Assembly (NCBI GenBank): GCA_014647935.1
Contig: BMQD01000015.1
Span: 124,001-188,000, forward strand
Length of the DNA stretch: 64,000 bases
Direction: 5' to 3'
From: Planomonospora parontospora
GTDB taxonomy: Bacteria > Actinomycetota > Actinomycetes > Streptosporangiales > Streptosporangiaceae
In this document: positions 19,074 to 28,134 of the stretch, piece by piece
Layout of the letters: each line of letters opens with the position of its first letter
Numbering within the stretch: position 1 is the first letter of the stretch
Position numbers and translations under genes: made by a program
Notes under the pieces: model-generated
What the model was told of the DNA's origin: nothing
Databases searched by the model: none
The model's input: only the letters and a program-made list of their open reading frames with translations

Positions 19074-21593
19074 TCAGGTCTCCGGCGGGTCCACGGGAAG
19101 GCACACCGTGAAGACGGTGCCGCCACCGCCGCCGGGGGAGGCGGTGATGGTGCCGCCGTGCGCGGTCACGATCGCCTTGGTCACGGCCAGGCCCAGGCCG
19201 GTTCCCTTGATTCCGGCGTCTTTGGCGGTGGAGGCGCGGAAGAACCGGTGGAACAGCTGCCCGTACTGCTCGGGAGGGATGCCGATACCGGTGTCGGCAA
19301 CCGTGATCATGACCGATCCACCCGAGCAGGCGCTGTCGGCCGCGGGCTGGGCGGTGACGGTCACCCTCCCACCAGGAGGGGTGTACTTGATCGCATTCGA
19401 CAGCAGGTTGTCGATCATCTGGCGCAACCGCACCGGGTCGGCGTGCACGCGCAGAGCCTGGGCGAGTTCGGCGCCGACGGTCAGCCGCTTGGCCTCGGCG
19501 GCGGGCCGGTGGTCGTCGACGGCCTCGCGCAGCAGGCCGGTCAGCGCCAGGGGTCGGGGGTCGATGCCGATGTGCCCGGCCTCCAGACGGGCCAGTTCGA
19601 GCAGGTCGTCGACCAGACGTTGCAGGTGAGCGCTCTTGCGGTCGATGACCTCGGTGAAGGCGCGCTGCCCATCGGTCAGGTCCGCGTCGTCCAGCAGCAG
19701 CTCGGCGTAGCCGCGGACGGCGCCGATGGGGTTGCGCAGCTCGTGGGTGACCAGCGCCATCAGCTCGTCCTTCATCCGGTCCAGTTCCCGCAGGCGGCGC
19801 ACCTGCTCCTGCTCGGCGGCCAGCAGGCGCTCGCGCTCCTCGGCGATCCGGCGGCGTTCGGTGACGTCGGTGGAGATGCCGTCGACCAGCAGGCGGCCGC
19901 CTTCGCGGCGTGGCATGCCCCGCATCCAGATCCAGCGGGTGACGCCGTCCAGCCCGACCAGGCGGTATTCGATCTCCGCCCTGCGACCGGAGGAGACCGC
20001 GGACCGGAAGGCGGCCATGGCCGGGAGATCGCCGGGATGGATCCGGCGCATGACGGCCTCGGCTGGATCGACGCCCCCGGGCGGCGGTCCCCCGAGCAGT
20101 TTGGCGAGGTTGGGACTGGTGTTCAGGCAGCGGGCCGCCCCGTCCGGGCCGGTCTCCACCGTCCACACGTCGTCGTCGAGCTGGGCGATGATCTGCTCGA
20201 ACCAACGGCGGCTCTCGGCCAGCTCCAGCGCGAGCTCCTCGGCGCGGCGGCGCTCCATGTACCGGCCCACATGGGCGCAGATCCCGTCCAGCAGGGTGAC
20301 CAGGTCCTCGTCGGGCTCCTGGACCGTGTCGGCGAAGAAGGCCAGCACGCCTCCCGTCTGGCCGCCGCTGTGGACGGGCAGGCCGATGGCGGCGTGCAGA
20401 CCGGCCCGCAGCGCCTCGTGCTTGCGGACGAAGTCGCGGTCGTCGGCGGACAGGTCGGCCACCCACATCGCGCGGCCGCTGTCCCACACCAGCCCGGCCA
20501 GTCCTCTCCCCCGCTCGAAGGTGAGCGGTTCGGCGCCGGTGAAGACCGCCGCCTCCCGTCCGGGCCGCACCCAGGAGGCGATACGCGTGACACCGCTCCC
20601 GTCGGGCCGCACCTGCCAGTACTCACCGCAGGTCCAGCCCAGCGCGCCGGTGACCGCGGCCAGCACCCCGGCGGCGGCCTCCCTGCTGGAGACGGCCTCG
20701 GCCAGTACCTGCACCACCGCCTGCTGAACGCGGCGCAGCACACCGAGGCGTTTCTGGTCGGTGATGTCGTGCAGCAGGGCGTCGTACAGCAGCCCGTCGC
20801 CGCCGGCGGCGGTGCGCACGAGCATCTCGGCGGGGAACTCCCGCCCGGACCGGTCGACCGCGGTCAGCTCCAGGCGCCGCCCCGCCGGTCCGTCCTCTTC
20901 CCGCACCCGGCGCAGGACCTGCTCCCAACCGGCGCGCAACCGTCGCGGGCAGACCAGTTCCTCGACCGGGCGGCCGAGCGCCTCGGCGGGCGACCAGCCG
21001 AACAGGCGCTCGGCCGCGGCGTTCCACGCCATCACCGCCCCGGCGGCGTCGAAGGACAGCGCCGCCTCCGGCACGCGGTCGAGCGCGGCCTGCGCGTGCG
21101 CCAGCCGCACGGCGATCTCCGCCTCCACCATCGCGGCCAGGTCCTCCAGCGTGCCCAGCTGCTCCGCGTTCCACTGCCGGGGCCGGTCGTCGATCACGCA
21201 GACCGCGCCGAGCACCCGGTCGCCCTCGGTGTGCAGCGGCATCCCCGCATAGGACAGCAGGTGCCCGCCGCCCACCGCCTCCACCTCGCACCAGCGCTCG
21301 TCGGTACGGGCGTCCGGCACGACCAGCGGCGCGCCGGTGGCCACGATGTGCTGGCACAGCGACTGCGACAGGGGATTGTGCTGGGCCCTCCACGGATCGG
21401 CGGGCCCGGCCGCGCTGATGACGACCTGGCGGTCGGCGGTGATCAGCGACACCATGGCCACCGACGTCTCCAGCAACCGGGCCGCCAGCCGGGTCACCCG
21501 GTCCAGCAGCGGAACGTTCGTCGCCTCCAGCAGGCCGGTCGTGTGCAGGACCTGCAGGCGGGTCCGATCACGGAAGCGGTCGACCGTACCCAT
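19074..21593 (-). CDS. GAF/PAS sensor histidine kinase (paralogue 2)
   Basis: The 839-residue kinase has the same layout as the one at 15305-17944: GAF (about 20-170), PAS (about 175-300), GAF (about 310-460), PAS/PAC (about 470-590), coiled coil, HisKA with His617 in THELRNP, and HATPase with SNAIKY, DTGIGI and GTGLGLAV. The regions around CGEYWQV, HVGRYMERRRAEELALELAESRR and DGISTDVT are nearly identical in the two proteins. ATG 21593 is preferred over GTG 21596, and both lie behind GGAGG. It is soluble, has no receiver domain and no adjacent response regulator. Confidence 0.9.
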   Translation of the reverse strand: MGTVDRFRDRTRLQVLHTTGLLEATNVPLLDRVTRLAARLLETSVAMVSLITADRQVVISAAGPADPWRAQHNPLSQSLCQHIVATGAPLVVPDARTDERWCEVEAVGGGHLLSYAGMPLHTEGDRVLGAVCVIDDRPRQWNAEQLGTLEDLAAMVEAEIAVRLAHAQAALDRVPEAALSFDAAGAVMAWNAAAERLFGWSPAEALGRPVEELVCPRRLRAGWEQVLRRVREEDGPAGRRLELTAVDRSGREFPAEMLVRTAAGGDGLLYDALLHDITDQKRLGVLRRVQQAVVQVLAEAVSSREAAAGVLAAVTGALGWTCGEYWQVRPDGSGVTRIASWVRPGREAAVFTGAEPLTFERGRGLAGLVWDSGRAMWVADLSADDRDFVRKHEALRAGLHAAIGLPVHSGGQTGGVLAFFADTVQEPDEDLVTLLDGICAHVGRYMERRRAEELALELAESRRWFEQIIAQLDDDVWTVETGPDGAARCLNTSPNLAKLLGGPPPGGVDPAEAVMRRIHPGDLPAMAAFRSAVSSGRRAEIEYRLVGLDGVTRWIWMRGMPRREGGRLLVDGISTDVTERRRIAEERERLLAAEQEQVRRLRELDRMKDELMALVTHELRNPIGAVRGYAELLLDDADLTDGQRAFTEVIDRKSAHLQRLVDDLLELARLEAGHIGIDPRPLALTGLLREAVDDHRPAAEAKRLTVGAELAQALRVHADPVRLRQMIDNLLSNAIKYTPPGGRVTVTAQPAADSACSGGSVMITVADTGIGIPPEQYGQLFHRFFRASTAKDAGIKGTGLGLAVTKAIVTAHGGTITASPGGGGGTVFTVCLPVDPPET

Positions 21594-21751
21594 CACCTTT
21601 CACCTCCAAAGGAGTTTCGTACCCCTCTATAGGTGTTTTGTCAGCTTATGAGTGGCGACCTCACCGGGCCGACGCCGGTTCCGTCAGTGTCTGCCGCCGA
21701 TGAGCCCGTTCCCCGGGGCGAGGCCGGCGTCGTCGCCGCGATGCCCCCGGC

Positions 21752-23413
21752 TCACCCCGCCATGGCCGCGCGGACCGCCGCGCTCGCCGCCTCCCGCATG
21801 GTGACGTGCAGCGCCGCGTTGGCCCCGCGCTCCGTGCGCACCTCCACGATCCGCACCCCCTGCCCGCGCAGCGCCTTGTCCAGCTGCCCGGGCTCGCTCA
21901 CCGCGGTGTACGGCGTGCCGGTGGCCGCGGCCGTGTAGGCCAGGTCCACGCCGTGCCGGGTGCCGAAGACCCGCTCGAACGGATCGCGGAACGCGGCCTG
22001 GGGCAGCAGCGAGAAGATCCCGCCCCCGTCGTTGTTCACCACGACCAGGCACAGGTCGGGACGGGGCTCCAGCGGGCCGAGGACCAGCCCGTTCTGGTCG
22101 TGCAGGAACGTCAGGTCGCCCATCAGCGCGAACGCCGGGCCGTTGTGGGCCAGTGCCGCGCCCATCGCGGTCGACACCACCCCGTCGATCCCGGCAACGC
22201 CCCGGTTGGACAGGATCCGCAGCCCCCGCCTGGGCCGCATCGCCTGGTCCAGGTCGCGGATCGGCATGGAGGAGCCGACCGTCAGCAGCGACCCGTTGGG
22301 CAGCAGGTCCGCCAGGTCCCGCGCCAGGCGCGGCTCGCTGAGGCCCGAGTCGTCCAGCACCCCGTCGATCGCCGCCCGGGCCGCCGCGTCGGCGCGGCGC
22401 CAGGAGTGCAGCCAGGCGTCGTCGCCGGCCGCGATCGGGATCTCCACCGCCTGCGCCACCTGGGTGGCCGAGCGGGTCGGGTCGGGCCAGCGGGTCAGGT
22501 CGGAGGCGACCACGACGTGCTCGCCGGCCTGACCCAGCCACCTGAGCAGGGACTTCGACAGGCTGGGGCGGCCGAGGGTGACCACCACCTCCGGGCGGTG
22601 CGCCTCGGCGAACTCCGGGGTGCTCAGCAGGTGGTGGTAGGCCGACATCGTGTGGTCGCCGTAGCGGGCGCCGCCGTTGGGCTCCGACAGCACCGGCCAG
22701 CCCGCCATGCCGGCCGCCGCGACGTACCGGCGCGTGCCCACGGCGCCGTCGCCGACCACCAGCGCGCCCCTGCGGGTCTGCGGCAGGTGCAGCGCGACGC
22801 CCGGGGGCGCCACCCGCGCGCGGACCCAGGGCCCGTCCGCGCCGCCGTCCAGGGGCTCGCACCAGGAGGCGTCGCCGTCGGGGACCAGAGGCTCCCGGAA
22901 GGCCAGGTTGAGGTGGACCGGGCCGGGATCGGCGGGGCCGAGCGAACGCTGGTAGGCGCGGCACACCAGGGAACGCCAGTAGGCGACCTGGCCGGGCCGT
23001 TCCTCGGGGACGCCGACCTCGGCGAACCAGCGGACCGCCGTGCCGTACAGCTTGAGCTGGTCGGCCGTCTGGCTCGCGCCCGTGTCGCGCAGTTCGGGCG
23101 GGCGATCGGCGGTGAGCACCAGCAGCGGCACCCCCGACTCGTGCGCCTCCATGACCGCCGGGTGGAAGTTGGCCGCCGCCGTGCCCGAGGTGCAGACCAG
23201 TGCCACCGGGCGCTCGCCGCGCCGGGCCAGGCCCAGGGCCAGGAAGGAGGCCGACCGCTCGTCGATGCGCACGTGCAGCCGGACCCGGCTGTCGGCGTGC
23301 GCGGCCAGGGCGAGCGGGGCGGAGCGCGAACCGGGCGCGATCACCACGTCCGTGAGGCCGCAGCGCACCAGCTCGTCGACCAGGACGGTCGCGAGCGCGG
23401 TCGCGGGGTTCAC
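21752..23413 (-). CDS. menD: SEPHCHC synthase (2-succinyl-5-enolpyruvyl-6-hydroxy-3-cyclohexene-1-carboxylate synthase)
   Basis: The 553-residue ThDP enzyme adds a succinyl-semialdehyde unit from 2-oxoglutarate to isochorismate in menaquinone synthesis. Visible marks are the N-terminal VVIAPGSRSAPLALAA, the ThDP-activating Glu in RIDERSASF, LVCTSGTAAANFHPAV, LTADRPPELRDTGASQT and the ThDP/Mg loop GDLTFLHDQNGL. GTG 23413 is chosen because AAGGAGG lies at ideal spacing and the GTGA overlaps the menC stop by 4 bp, which indicates translational coupling. The longer open frame to 23677 is an extension into menC. Confidence 0.93.
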   Translation of the reverse strand: MNPATALATVLVDELVRCGLTDVVIAPGSRSAPLALAAHADSRVRLHVRIDERSASFLALGLARRGERPVALVCTSGTAAANFHPAVMEAHESGVPLLVLTADRPPELRDTGASQTADQLKLYGTAVRWFAEVGVPEERPGQVAYWRSLVCRAYQRSLGPADPGPVHLNLAFREPLVPDGDASWCEPLDGGADGPWVRARVAPPGVALHLPQTRRGALVVGDGAVGTRRYVAAAGMAGWPVLSEPNGGARYGDHTMSAYHHLLSTPEFAEAHRPEVVVTLGRPSLSKSLLRWLGQAGEHVVVASDLTRWPDPTRSATQVAQAVEIPIAAGDDAWLHSWRRADAAARAAIDGVLDDSGLSEPRLARDLADLLPNGSLLTVGSSMPIRDLDQAMRPRRGLRILSNRGVAGIDGVVSTAMGAALAHNGPAFALMGDLTFLHDQNGLVLGPLEPRPDLCLVVVNNDGGGIFSLLPQAAFRDPFERVFGTRHGVDLAYTAAATGTPYTAVSEPGQLDKALRGQGVRIVEVRTERGANAALHVTMREAASAAVRAAMAG

Positions 23414-24363
23414 CGTGCCTCCTTCAGGCGCCGCACCCAGGCGGGCGACTCGATCTCGTAGCGGGACAGGGCTCCCGGATCCGCCTCGGGGCGCCGTACC
23501 GGGAGCGTCCCGTCGACCGGGACGAGCGGCTCGGCCACCACGTCCCCCTCCAGCAGGGACAGGGTGCCCAGACCGCAGGCGTAGGGCAGGTCGGGCAGGG
23601 CCGCGGCGAGCGCCACCCCGGCGGCCAGGCCGACGGAGGTCTCCACCGCGCTGGAGACCACGGCGGGCAGCCCGCACGCCTCCACCACCCGCAGCGCGGC
23701 CGCCACCCCGCCGAGCGGCTGCACCTTCACCACCGCGATGTCGGCCGCCTCCGCCGCCCGCACCTTCAGCGGGTCCTCCGCGCGCCGGATCGACTCGTCG
23801 GCCGCGATCGGCACCTCGACCCGCCTGCGGACCCGGGCCAGCTCGTCCAGGGTCGCGCAGGGCTGCTCGGCGTACTCCAGGCCGAAGCGGCGGTCCAGCC
23901 CGGTGATCCGGGCCACCGCCTCATCGACGTCCCAGGCGCCGTTGGCGTCCACCCGGATCCGGCCCGCCGCGCCGAGCGCGTCGCGCACGGCCTCGACCCT
24001 GGCCAGGTCGTCGGCGAAGGCCTGGCCCCGCTCGGCGACTTTCACCTTGACCGTGCCGCAGCGGGCCCGCCGTACCATCGCTCGGGCCTGCTCGGGTCCG
24101 ACGGCGGGCACGATGGCGTTGACCGGGATCCGGTCGCGCAGCGGCGCGGGCCAGCCGGTGAAGGCCGCCTCCTCGGCGCAGGCACGCCAGCGGGCGCACT
24201 CGGCCGGGCCGTACTCGGGGAAGGGTGAGAACTCCCCCCACCCGGCCGGACCCCTCAGCAGCAGGCCCTCACGGGCGGTCTGCCCGCGGAAGCGGGTCCG
24301 CATCGGGATCCGGAACGCCCGGAGCTCCGCCGTCTCCGGTGCCCCGGATCCTCTGGCGCCCAT
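23410..24363 (-). CDS. menC: o-Succinylbenzoate synthase
   Basis: The 317-residue enolase-superfamily enzyme dehydrates SHCHC to o-succinylbenzoate. Its catalytic Lys lies in TVKVKVAERG. The metal ligands are in VDANGAWD, EYAEQPC and AADES, and the second catalytic Lys region is VVKVQPLGG. ATG 24363 lacks a good ribosome site. It overlaps the stop of a short upstream frame as TAATG, so it may be translated by re-initiation. Its stop overlaps the menD start. Confidence 0.92.
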   Translation of the reverse strand: MGARGSGAPETAELRAFRIPMRTRFRGQTAREGLLLRGPAGWGEFSPFPEYGPAECARWRACAEEAAFTGWPAPLRDRIPVNAIVPAVGPEQARAMVRRARCGTVKVKVAERGQAFADDLARVEAVRDALGAAGRIRVDANGAWDVDEAVARITGLDRRFGLEYAEQPCATLDELARVRRRVEVPIAADESIRRAEDPLKVRAAEAADIAVVKVQPLGGVAAALRVVEACGLPAVVSSAVETSVGLAAGVALAAALPDLPYACGLGTLSLLEGDVVAEPLVPVDGTLPVRRPEADPGALSRYEIESPAWVRRLKEAR

Positions 24364-24596
24364 TACGGCCGACGCGGAAACGCGCCGGAACCGGGCGCCC
24401 GCTCCTCCCCGGACACGTCGCGGCCCTCGCGGGCCCGCCCGCCCGTGCCGGCCGGGCCCCGCCGCAGGGCGGTCCGCGCACCGGACCTGGAGGCGCCACG
24501 GCGTTCCGGCCGGTCGGCCGCGATCCTCACGGTCTCCTCAGCGGCCTCGCGGACGACGTCCTCGTGGTCATCCGACCGCCTCCAGCCGACCGTCAC
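24363..24596 (-). CDS. Possible small upstream ORF coupled to menC (77 residues)
   Basis: The ORF starts at GTG 24596 and ends in TAA that overlaps the menC ATG as TAATG. About 90% of its third positions are G or C, as in real genes here. Its second positions are also unusually GC-rich, which argues for caution. The peptide is Arg/Gly/Ala-rich with an acidic N-terminal part (DDHEDVVREAAEETV) and matches no family I know. It could be a real small protein or simply a leader that carries ribosomes to menC, which has no good ribosome site of its own. A TAAGGT box lies upstream on the same strand near 24660. The stretch between this ORF and menE shows nothing else. Confidence 0.3.
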   Translation of the reverse strand: MTVGWRRSDDHEDVVREAAEETVRIAADRPERRGASRSGARTALRRGPAGTGGRAREGRDVSGEERAPGSGAFPRRP

Positions 24597-24810
24597 GATC
24601 GTCTCGCCCCTTCCCCCGCGCCGGCCCCTCGGTCGTCGTCCGGCTCATCGGCACTAACCTTACCGAAGGTCCGCGCAGGGCCTCTGCCTGCGGGCCGGGG
24701 ACGAATGCGGTCCCCGTCAGGGGGTGACCCGCCGCCGGGCGGGACATCCGAGCATGGTAAGGGTCGATGGAATTCCACCGTTCACCCTCCTGGATCAGGA
24801 TTTCCAGCTG

Positions 24811-26010
24811 ATGCGTTCGATTCCGAAGCGGGCAGGCGGCCGGGAGCTGCACGCCGTGACCCTGCCGCCGGGGCCCGCGCTGTTCCACGCGGTCGCCGCG
24901 GCGCTCGGCGACAGTGGTCCCGCGGGTCCCGCGGGCCCTGCGATCCTGCCCCTGCCGCCGAACCTGCCCGGCCCCGCGCTGCGGGCGACGCTGGAGGCCC
25001 TGCGCCCGGCCCGGCTGGACGGCGTACGGCGGCCCGGGGGCGAGCCCGTCCCCCCGGAGGTGGCCGTGGTGATCGCCACCAGCGGCACCACCGGGGTCCC
25101 CAAAGGCGTGCAGCTGTCCGCCGCCGCACTGCGCGCCTCGGCCTCGGCCTCCCTGGAGCGGCTGGGCGCCCGGCCCGGTGAGCGGTGGCTCTGCTGCCTG
25201 CCGCCCTCGCACGTCTCCGGCCTGCAGGTGCTGGTCAGGTCCCTGCTGGGCGGGACCGAGCCGGTCGTCCACGACGGCTTCTCCGCCGAGGCGGTGCTCG
25301 CCTCCGGGGCCGCCCACGTCTCGCTGGTCCCGACCCAGTTGCGCCGCCTCCTGGCCGTCTCGGCGGACCTGTCGGCGTTCCGGACGATCCTGCTCGGCGG
25401 GGCGGCGGCTCCCCCGGGACTGCTGGACGAGGCCCGGGCGGCCGGCGCCCGGATCGTCACCACCTACGGCATGAGCGAGACCTGCGGCGGCTGCGTCTAC
25501 GACGGCCGCCCCCTCGACGGTGTGGACCTGCGGATCGGCGGCGGTTCCCCGGACGGCCGGATCCGCATCGCCGGGCCCGTCCTCTTCTCCGGTTACCGGC
25601 TCCGGCCCGACCTGACCTCCGCGGCCCGCGACGGCGACTGGTTCGTCACCTCCGACCTCGGCACGCTGGAGGGCGGCCGGCTGCGGGTGCTGGGCCGGGC
25701 CGACGACGTGATCAACACCGGCGGGGAGAAGGTCGTCGCGGCGGCCGTGGCGGCCGCCGTGGCCGAGCACCCGGCGGTCGCCGACGCCGCCGTGGTCGGC
25801 CGCCCGGACCCCGAGTGGGGCGAGCGGGTGGTCGCCGTCGTGGTCTCCCCCGCTCCCCCGTCGCTGGCCGGCCTGCGCGCCTTCGTCAAGGAGCGGCTGC
25901 CCGCCCACGCGGCCCCGGCCGAGCTGGTCGTCGTGCCCGAGATACCGCTCCTGCCCAACGGCAAACCGGACCTGGCCGCGCTCCGTCGTGCGCTGCGAGG
26001 GGAACCGTGA
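24811..26010 (+). CDS. menE: o-Succinylbenzoate-CoA ligase (AMP-forming)
   Basis: From ATG 24811 the product is 399 residues, a compact acyl-adenylating enzyme. It has the P-loop TSGTTGVPKGV, the YGMSETCGG motif, a SDLGTLEGGRLRVLGRADD hinge and the C-terminal catalytic Lys region LPNGKPD. It activates o-succinylbenzoate with CoA in menaquinone synthesis. The frame is open from 24724, with ATG 24754 and GTG 24856 as alternatives. Codons between 24754 and 24810 have only about 63% G/C at third positions, so that part is probably leader. The gene is divergent from menC. Confidence 0.9.
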   Translation: MRSIPKRAGGRELHAVTLPPGPALFHAVAAALGDSGPAGPAGPAILPLPPNLPGPALRATLEALRPARLDGVRRPGGEPVPPEVAVVIATSGTTGVPKGVQLSAAALRASASASLERLGARPGERWLCCLPPSHVSGLQVLVRSLLGGTEPVVHDGFSAEAVLASGAAHVSLVPTQLRRLLAVSADLSAFRTILLGGAAAPPGLLDEARAAGARIVTTYGMSETCGGCVYDGRPLDGVDLRIGGGSPDGRIRIAGPVLFSGYRLRPDLTSAARDGDWFVTSDLGTLEGGRLRVLGRADDVINTGGEKVVAAAVAAAVAEHPAVADAAVVGRPDPEWGERVVAVVVSPAPPSLAGLRAFVKERLPAHAAPAELVVVPEIPLLPNGKPDLAALRRALRGEP

Positions 26011-26059
26011 GGGTGCTCCCGACGTCGAAGAGATGACGCGAGCAGGAAGGACGAGCCCG

Positions 26060-26443
26060 ATGAAGCCAACCCGCAAGACGTGGGTCTCCGCCGGAGTCGT
26101 CGCCGTGGTCCTCACCGGCGGCGTGTCCGTCGCGGCGGCCGCCTCCGCGGGCGGGGCCGGACGGGCGGGCGGACCCGTGCCCGCGATCGAGCCGAACGAG
26201 CCGGTCCCCGCAGGATCGGCTCCGCCGGCCGCCCCGGTCCCGCCCGCCTCGCCGGAGCCGACCGGCCCGGTGGAGGACTTCGTGGTCTCCGAGGAGGTCA
26301 ACCCCGAACCCGAGAAGGTCGCGCGCTACTGGACCGAGCACCGGATGGAGGAGGCCCGGCCGATGCCGATGCCGGTGGTCGAGGGCCCCCTCGGGGGCCC
26401 CGCGGAAGGCCCTGTCGAGGGTCCGGCCGGCCCGGCCGGGTAG
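26060..26443 (+). CDS. Small secreted Pro/Ala/Gly-rich protein
   Basis: The 127-residue product starts with a signal peptide or anchor (MKPTRKTWVSAGVVAVVLTGGVSV, then AAAAS, likely cut near residue 30). A Pro-rich low-complexity stretch (about 40-75) is followed by a short mixed segment VEDFVVSEEVNPEPEKVARYWTEHRM and a Gly/Pro tail with PxEGP repeats. No family is recognised. ATG 26060 has AGGAAGGA upstream and lies 49 bp after menE. A strong terminator follows. Confidence 0.65.
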   Translation: MKPTRKTWVSAGVVAVVLTGGVSVAAAASAGGAGRAGGPVPAIEPNEPVPAGSAPPAAPVPPASPEPTGPVEDFVVSEEVNPEPEKVARYWTEHRMEEARPMPMPVVEGPLGGPAEGPVEGPAGPAG

Positions 26444-26471
26444 GCGGTTCCGGGCGGCGCGACGGGACTCC

Positions 26472-26507
26472 GATGGGATGGGCCGGTTGAAACCGGCCCA
26501 TCCCATC
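26472..26507. terminator. Perfect 17-bp hairpin terminator
   Basis: The arms at 26472-26488 and 26491-26507 (beginning GATGGGATGGGCC) pair perfectly over 17 bp around a 2-base gap, and ATATTTT follows. This is the strongest intrinsic terminator in the window, and it insulates the sigma-factor gene from menE and the small secreted-protein gene. Confidence 0.85.
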
Positions 26508-26527
26508 ATATTTTCCCCGTCAAGTCG

Positions 26528-26553
26528 GGAACAGAAAGGTCGTCCGCGGGGTT
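26528..26553 (+). promoter_or_regulatory. SigR-type promoter upstream of the principal sigma-factor gene
   Basis: GGAAC (26528-26532) is separated by exactly 18 bases from GTT (26551-26553). This fits the GGAAT-N18/19-GTT consensus of the thiol-stress sigma factor SigR/SigH. In Streptomyces coelicolor the hrdB gene is a known SigR target, so finding such a site about 100 bp before this hrdB-type gene is consistent. Confidence 0.55.
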
Positions 26554-26654
26554 ATTGGTACTGGTGCGCTGAGCGGTCCCCCGGCCGCCCCACCCGCAAC
26601 GTGTCACACCCACAACCTGCAAACAGACGACTCCGTAACGGAGGAGGTGTCCTC

Positions 26655-28064
26655 ATGCCCCAAACCGCCGCCGCGACCTCGACCGAGGCCCCGACGACCC
26701 TCGAGCAGCTCCTTGACCGAGGGCGAGTTCAGGGTCACCTTTCTCTCGCGGAGCTGCGCCATGCCTTCGCCGACGCGGGCATCAGCCCGGCCGAGGGCCG
26801 CACGATCCTGCGCGAGCTCACCGAGGCGGGCGTGAGCCTGGCCGCCGAGGACGAGCCCACGCTCGCCGCGGCCACCAAGAAGGCCGCGGCCAAGACCGCC
26901 GCCCGCAAGACGGCGGCCCGCAAGGTCTCTCCGCGCACGGCCGGAGCCGTCGGCGGCAGGACCGCCGAGAAGGCCGGGAAGAAGGCCGCGGCCGCCCCGC
27001 AGGACGCCCCGTCCGACAAGACCGCGCCGGGGCCGGACGACGAGCCGGAGAACCTCGAGGCGAAGCTGGCGGAGGAGGGCTGGACCACCCCTGACGAGGC
27101 GGAGCTCGAGGCCGAGGTGGAGCAGGCGGCGGCGGACCTGGACGACCAGTCGTCGGTCATGGGCGACTCGGTGCACACCTACCTCAAGTCGATCGGCCGC
27201 CGCACGCTGCTCACCGCCGCCCAGGAGGTCGAGCTCGCCAAGCGGATCGAGGCCGGCCTGTACGCCGAGGCCAAGCTGGAGTCCGAGCCCGGCCTGCCCG
27301 CCGACGTCCGCGACGACCTGGAGTGGGTCGCCGAGGACGGCCGCCGCGCCAAGGACCACATGCTGGAGGCCAACCTCCGGCTCGTCGTCTCCGTCGCCAA
27401 GAAGTACACCGACCGCGGCATGGCCCTGCTCGACGTGGTCCAGGAGGGTAACCTCGGCCTGATCCGCGCGGTGGAGAAGTTCGACTACACCAAGGGTTAC
27501 AAGTTCTCCACCTACGCGATGTGGTGGATCAGGCAGGCCATCCAGCGCGGCTTCGCCGACTCGGCCCGCACCATCCGCCTGCCCGTGCACGTGCTGGAGA
27601 TGCTGTCCAAGCTCTCCCGCGTCGAGCGCGACATGCACCAGCGGCTGGGCCGCGAGCCCACGCCCGAGGAGCTGGCGGTCGAGCTGGACAGGACCCCCGA
27701 CCAGATCGAGGAGCTGCTGCGCACCAGCCGCCAGCCGCTCAGCCTCAACGCCACCATCGGCGAGGACGGCGAGACCACCATCGGCGACCTCATCGAGGAC
27801 GTCGACTCCCCGGAGGCCTCCGAGGTGGTGGACCGCCAGCTGCTGGGCGAGCAGCTGCGCGGCGTGCTCGGCAACCTCTCCCCCAGGGAGGCCCGCATCA
27901 TGGCCCTGCGCTTCGGCCTCGTCGACGGCAAGCCCCACACCCTCGACGAGATCGGCAAGCACCTCGGCCTGACCCGGGAGCGCATCCGCCAGCTGGAGAA
28001 GGAGTCGCTGTCCAAGCTGCGCCACCCGAGCAACACCCGCCCGCTGCTCGACTGGGCCAGCTGA
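26655..28064 (+). CDS. rpoD: Principal RNA polymerase sigma factor (RpoD/HrdB/SigA)
   Basis: The 469-residue sigma-70 has an N-terminal domain (about 18-70), a Lys/Ala-rich, histone-like linker (about 72-130), and then region 1.2 (DSVHTYLKSIGRRTLLTAAQE). Region 2 includes LRLVVSVAKKYTDRGMALLD and KFSTYAMWWIRQAI. Region 3 follows, and region 4 contains LDEIGKHLGLTRERIRQLE with the C-terminal RHPSNTRPLLDW. It is the housekeeping sigma factor that reads the TANNNT promoters seen across this window. ATG 26655 has GGAGGAGGTG upstream. A SigR-like promoter precedes it and a hairpin terminator follows. Confidence 0.96.
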   Translation: MPQTAAATSTEAPTTLEQLLDRGRVQGHLSLAELRHAFADAGISPAEGRTILRELTEAGVSLAAEDEPTLAAATKKAAAKTAARKTAARKVSPRTAGAVGGRTAEKAGKKAAAAPQDAPSDKTAPGPDDEPENLEAKLAEEGWTTPDEAELEAEVEQAAADLDDQSSVMGDSVHTYLKSIGRRTLLTAAQEVELAKRIEAGLYAEAKLESEPGLPADVRDDLEWVAEDGRRAKDHMLEANLRLVVSVAKKYTDRGMALLDVVQEGNLGLIRAVEKFDYTKGYKFSTYAMWWIRQAIQRGFADSARTIRLPVHVLEMLSKLSRVERDMHQRLGREPTPEELAVELDRTPDQIEELLRTSRQPLSLNATIGEDGETTIGDLIEDVDSPEASEVVDRQLLGEQLRGVLGNLSPREARIMALRFGLVDGKPHTLDEIGKHLGLTRERIRQLEKESLSKLRHPSNTRPLLDWAS

Positions 28065-28080
28065 GCCCCGCAGACGCGCC

Positions 28081-28113
28081 GAGCCCCGATACGGTCCCGC
28101 CGTACCGGGGCTC
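28081..28113. terminator. Hairpin terminator after the sigma-factor gene
   Basis: GAGCCCCG-A-TACGG (28081-28094) pairs with CCGTA-C-CGGGGCTC (28100-28113), 13 of 14 positions, around a TCCCG loop, 17 bp after the stop codon. Confidence 0.7.
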
Positions 28114-28134
28114 GGCGCGTCCGGTGCCCGGACC

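Noticed and set aside
24568-26301. 577-codon minus-strand frame opposite menE
   Set aside because: Antisense shadow; the plus strand has all the MenE motifs.
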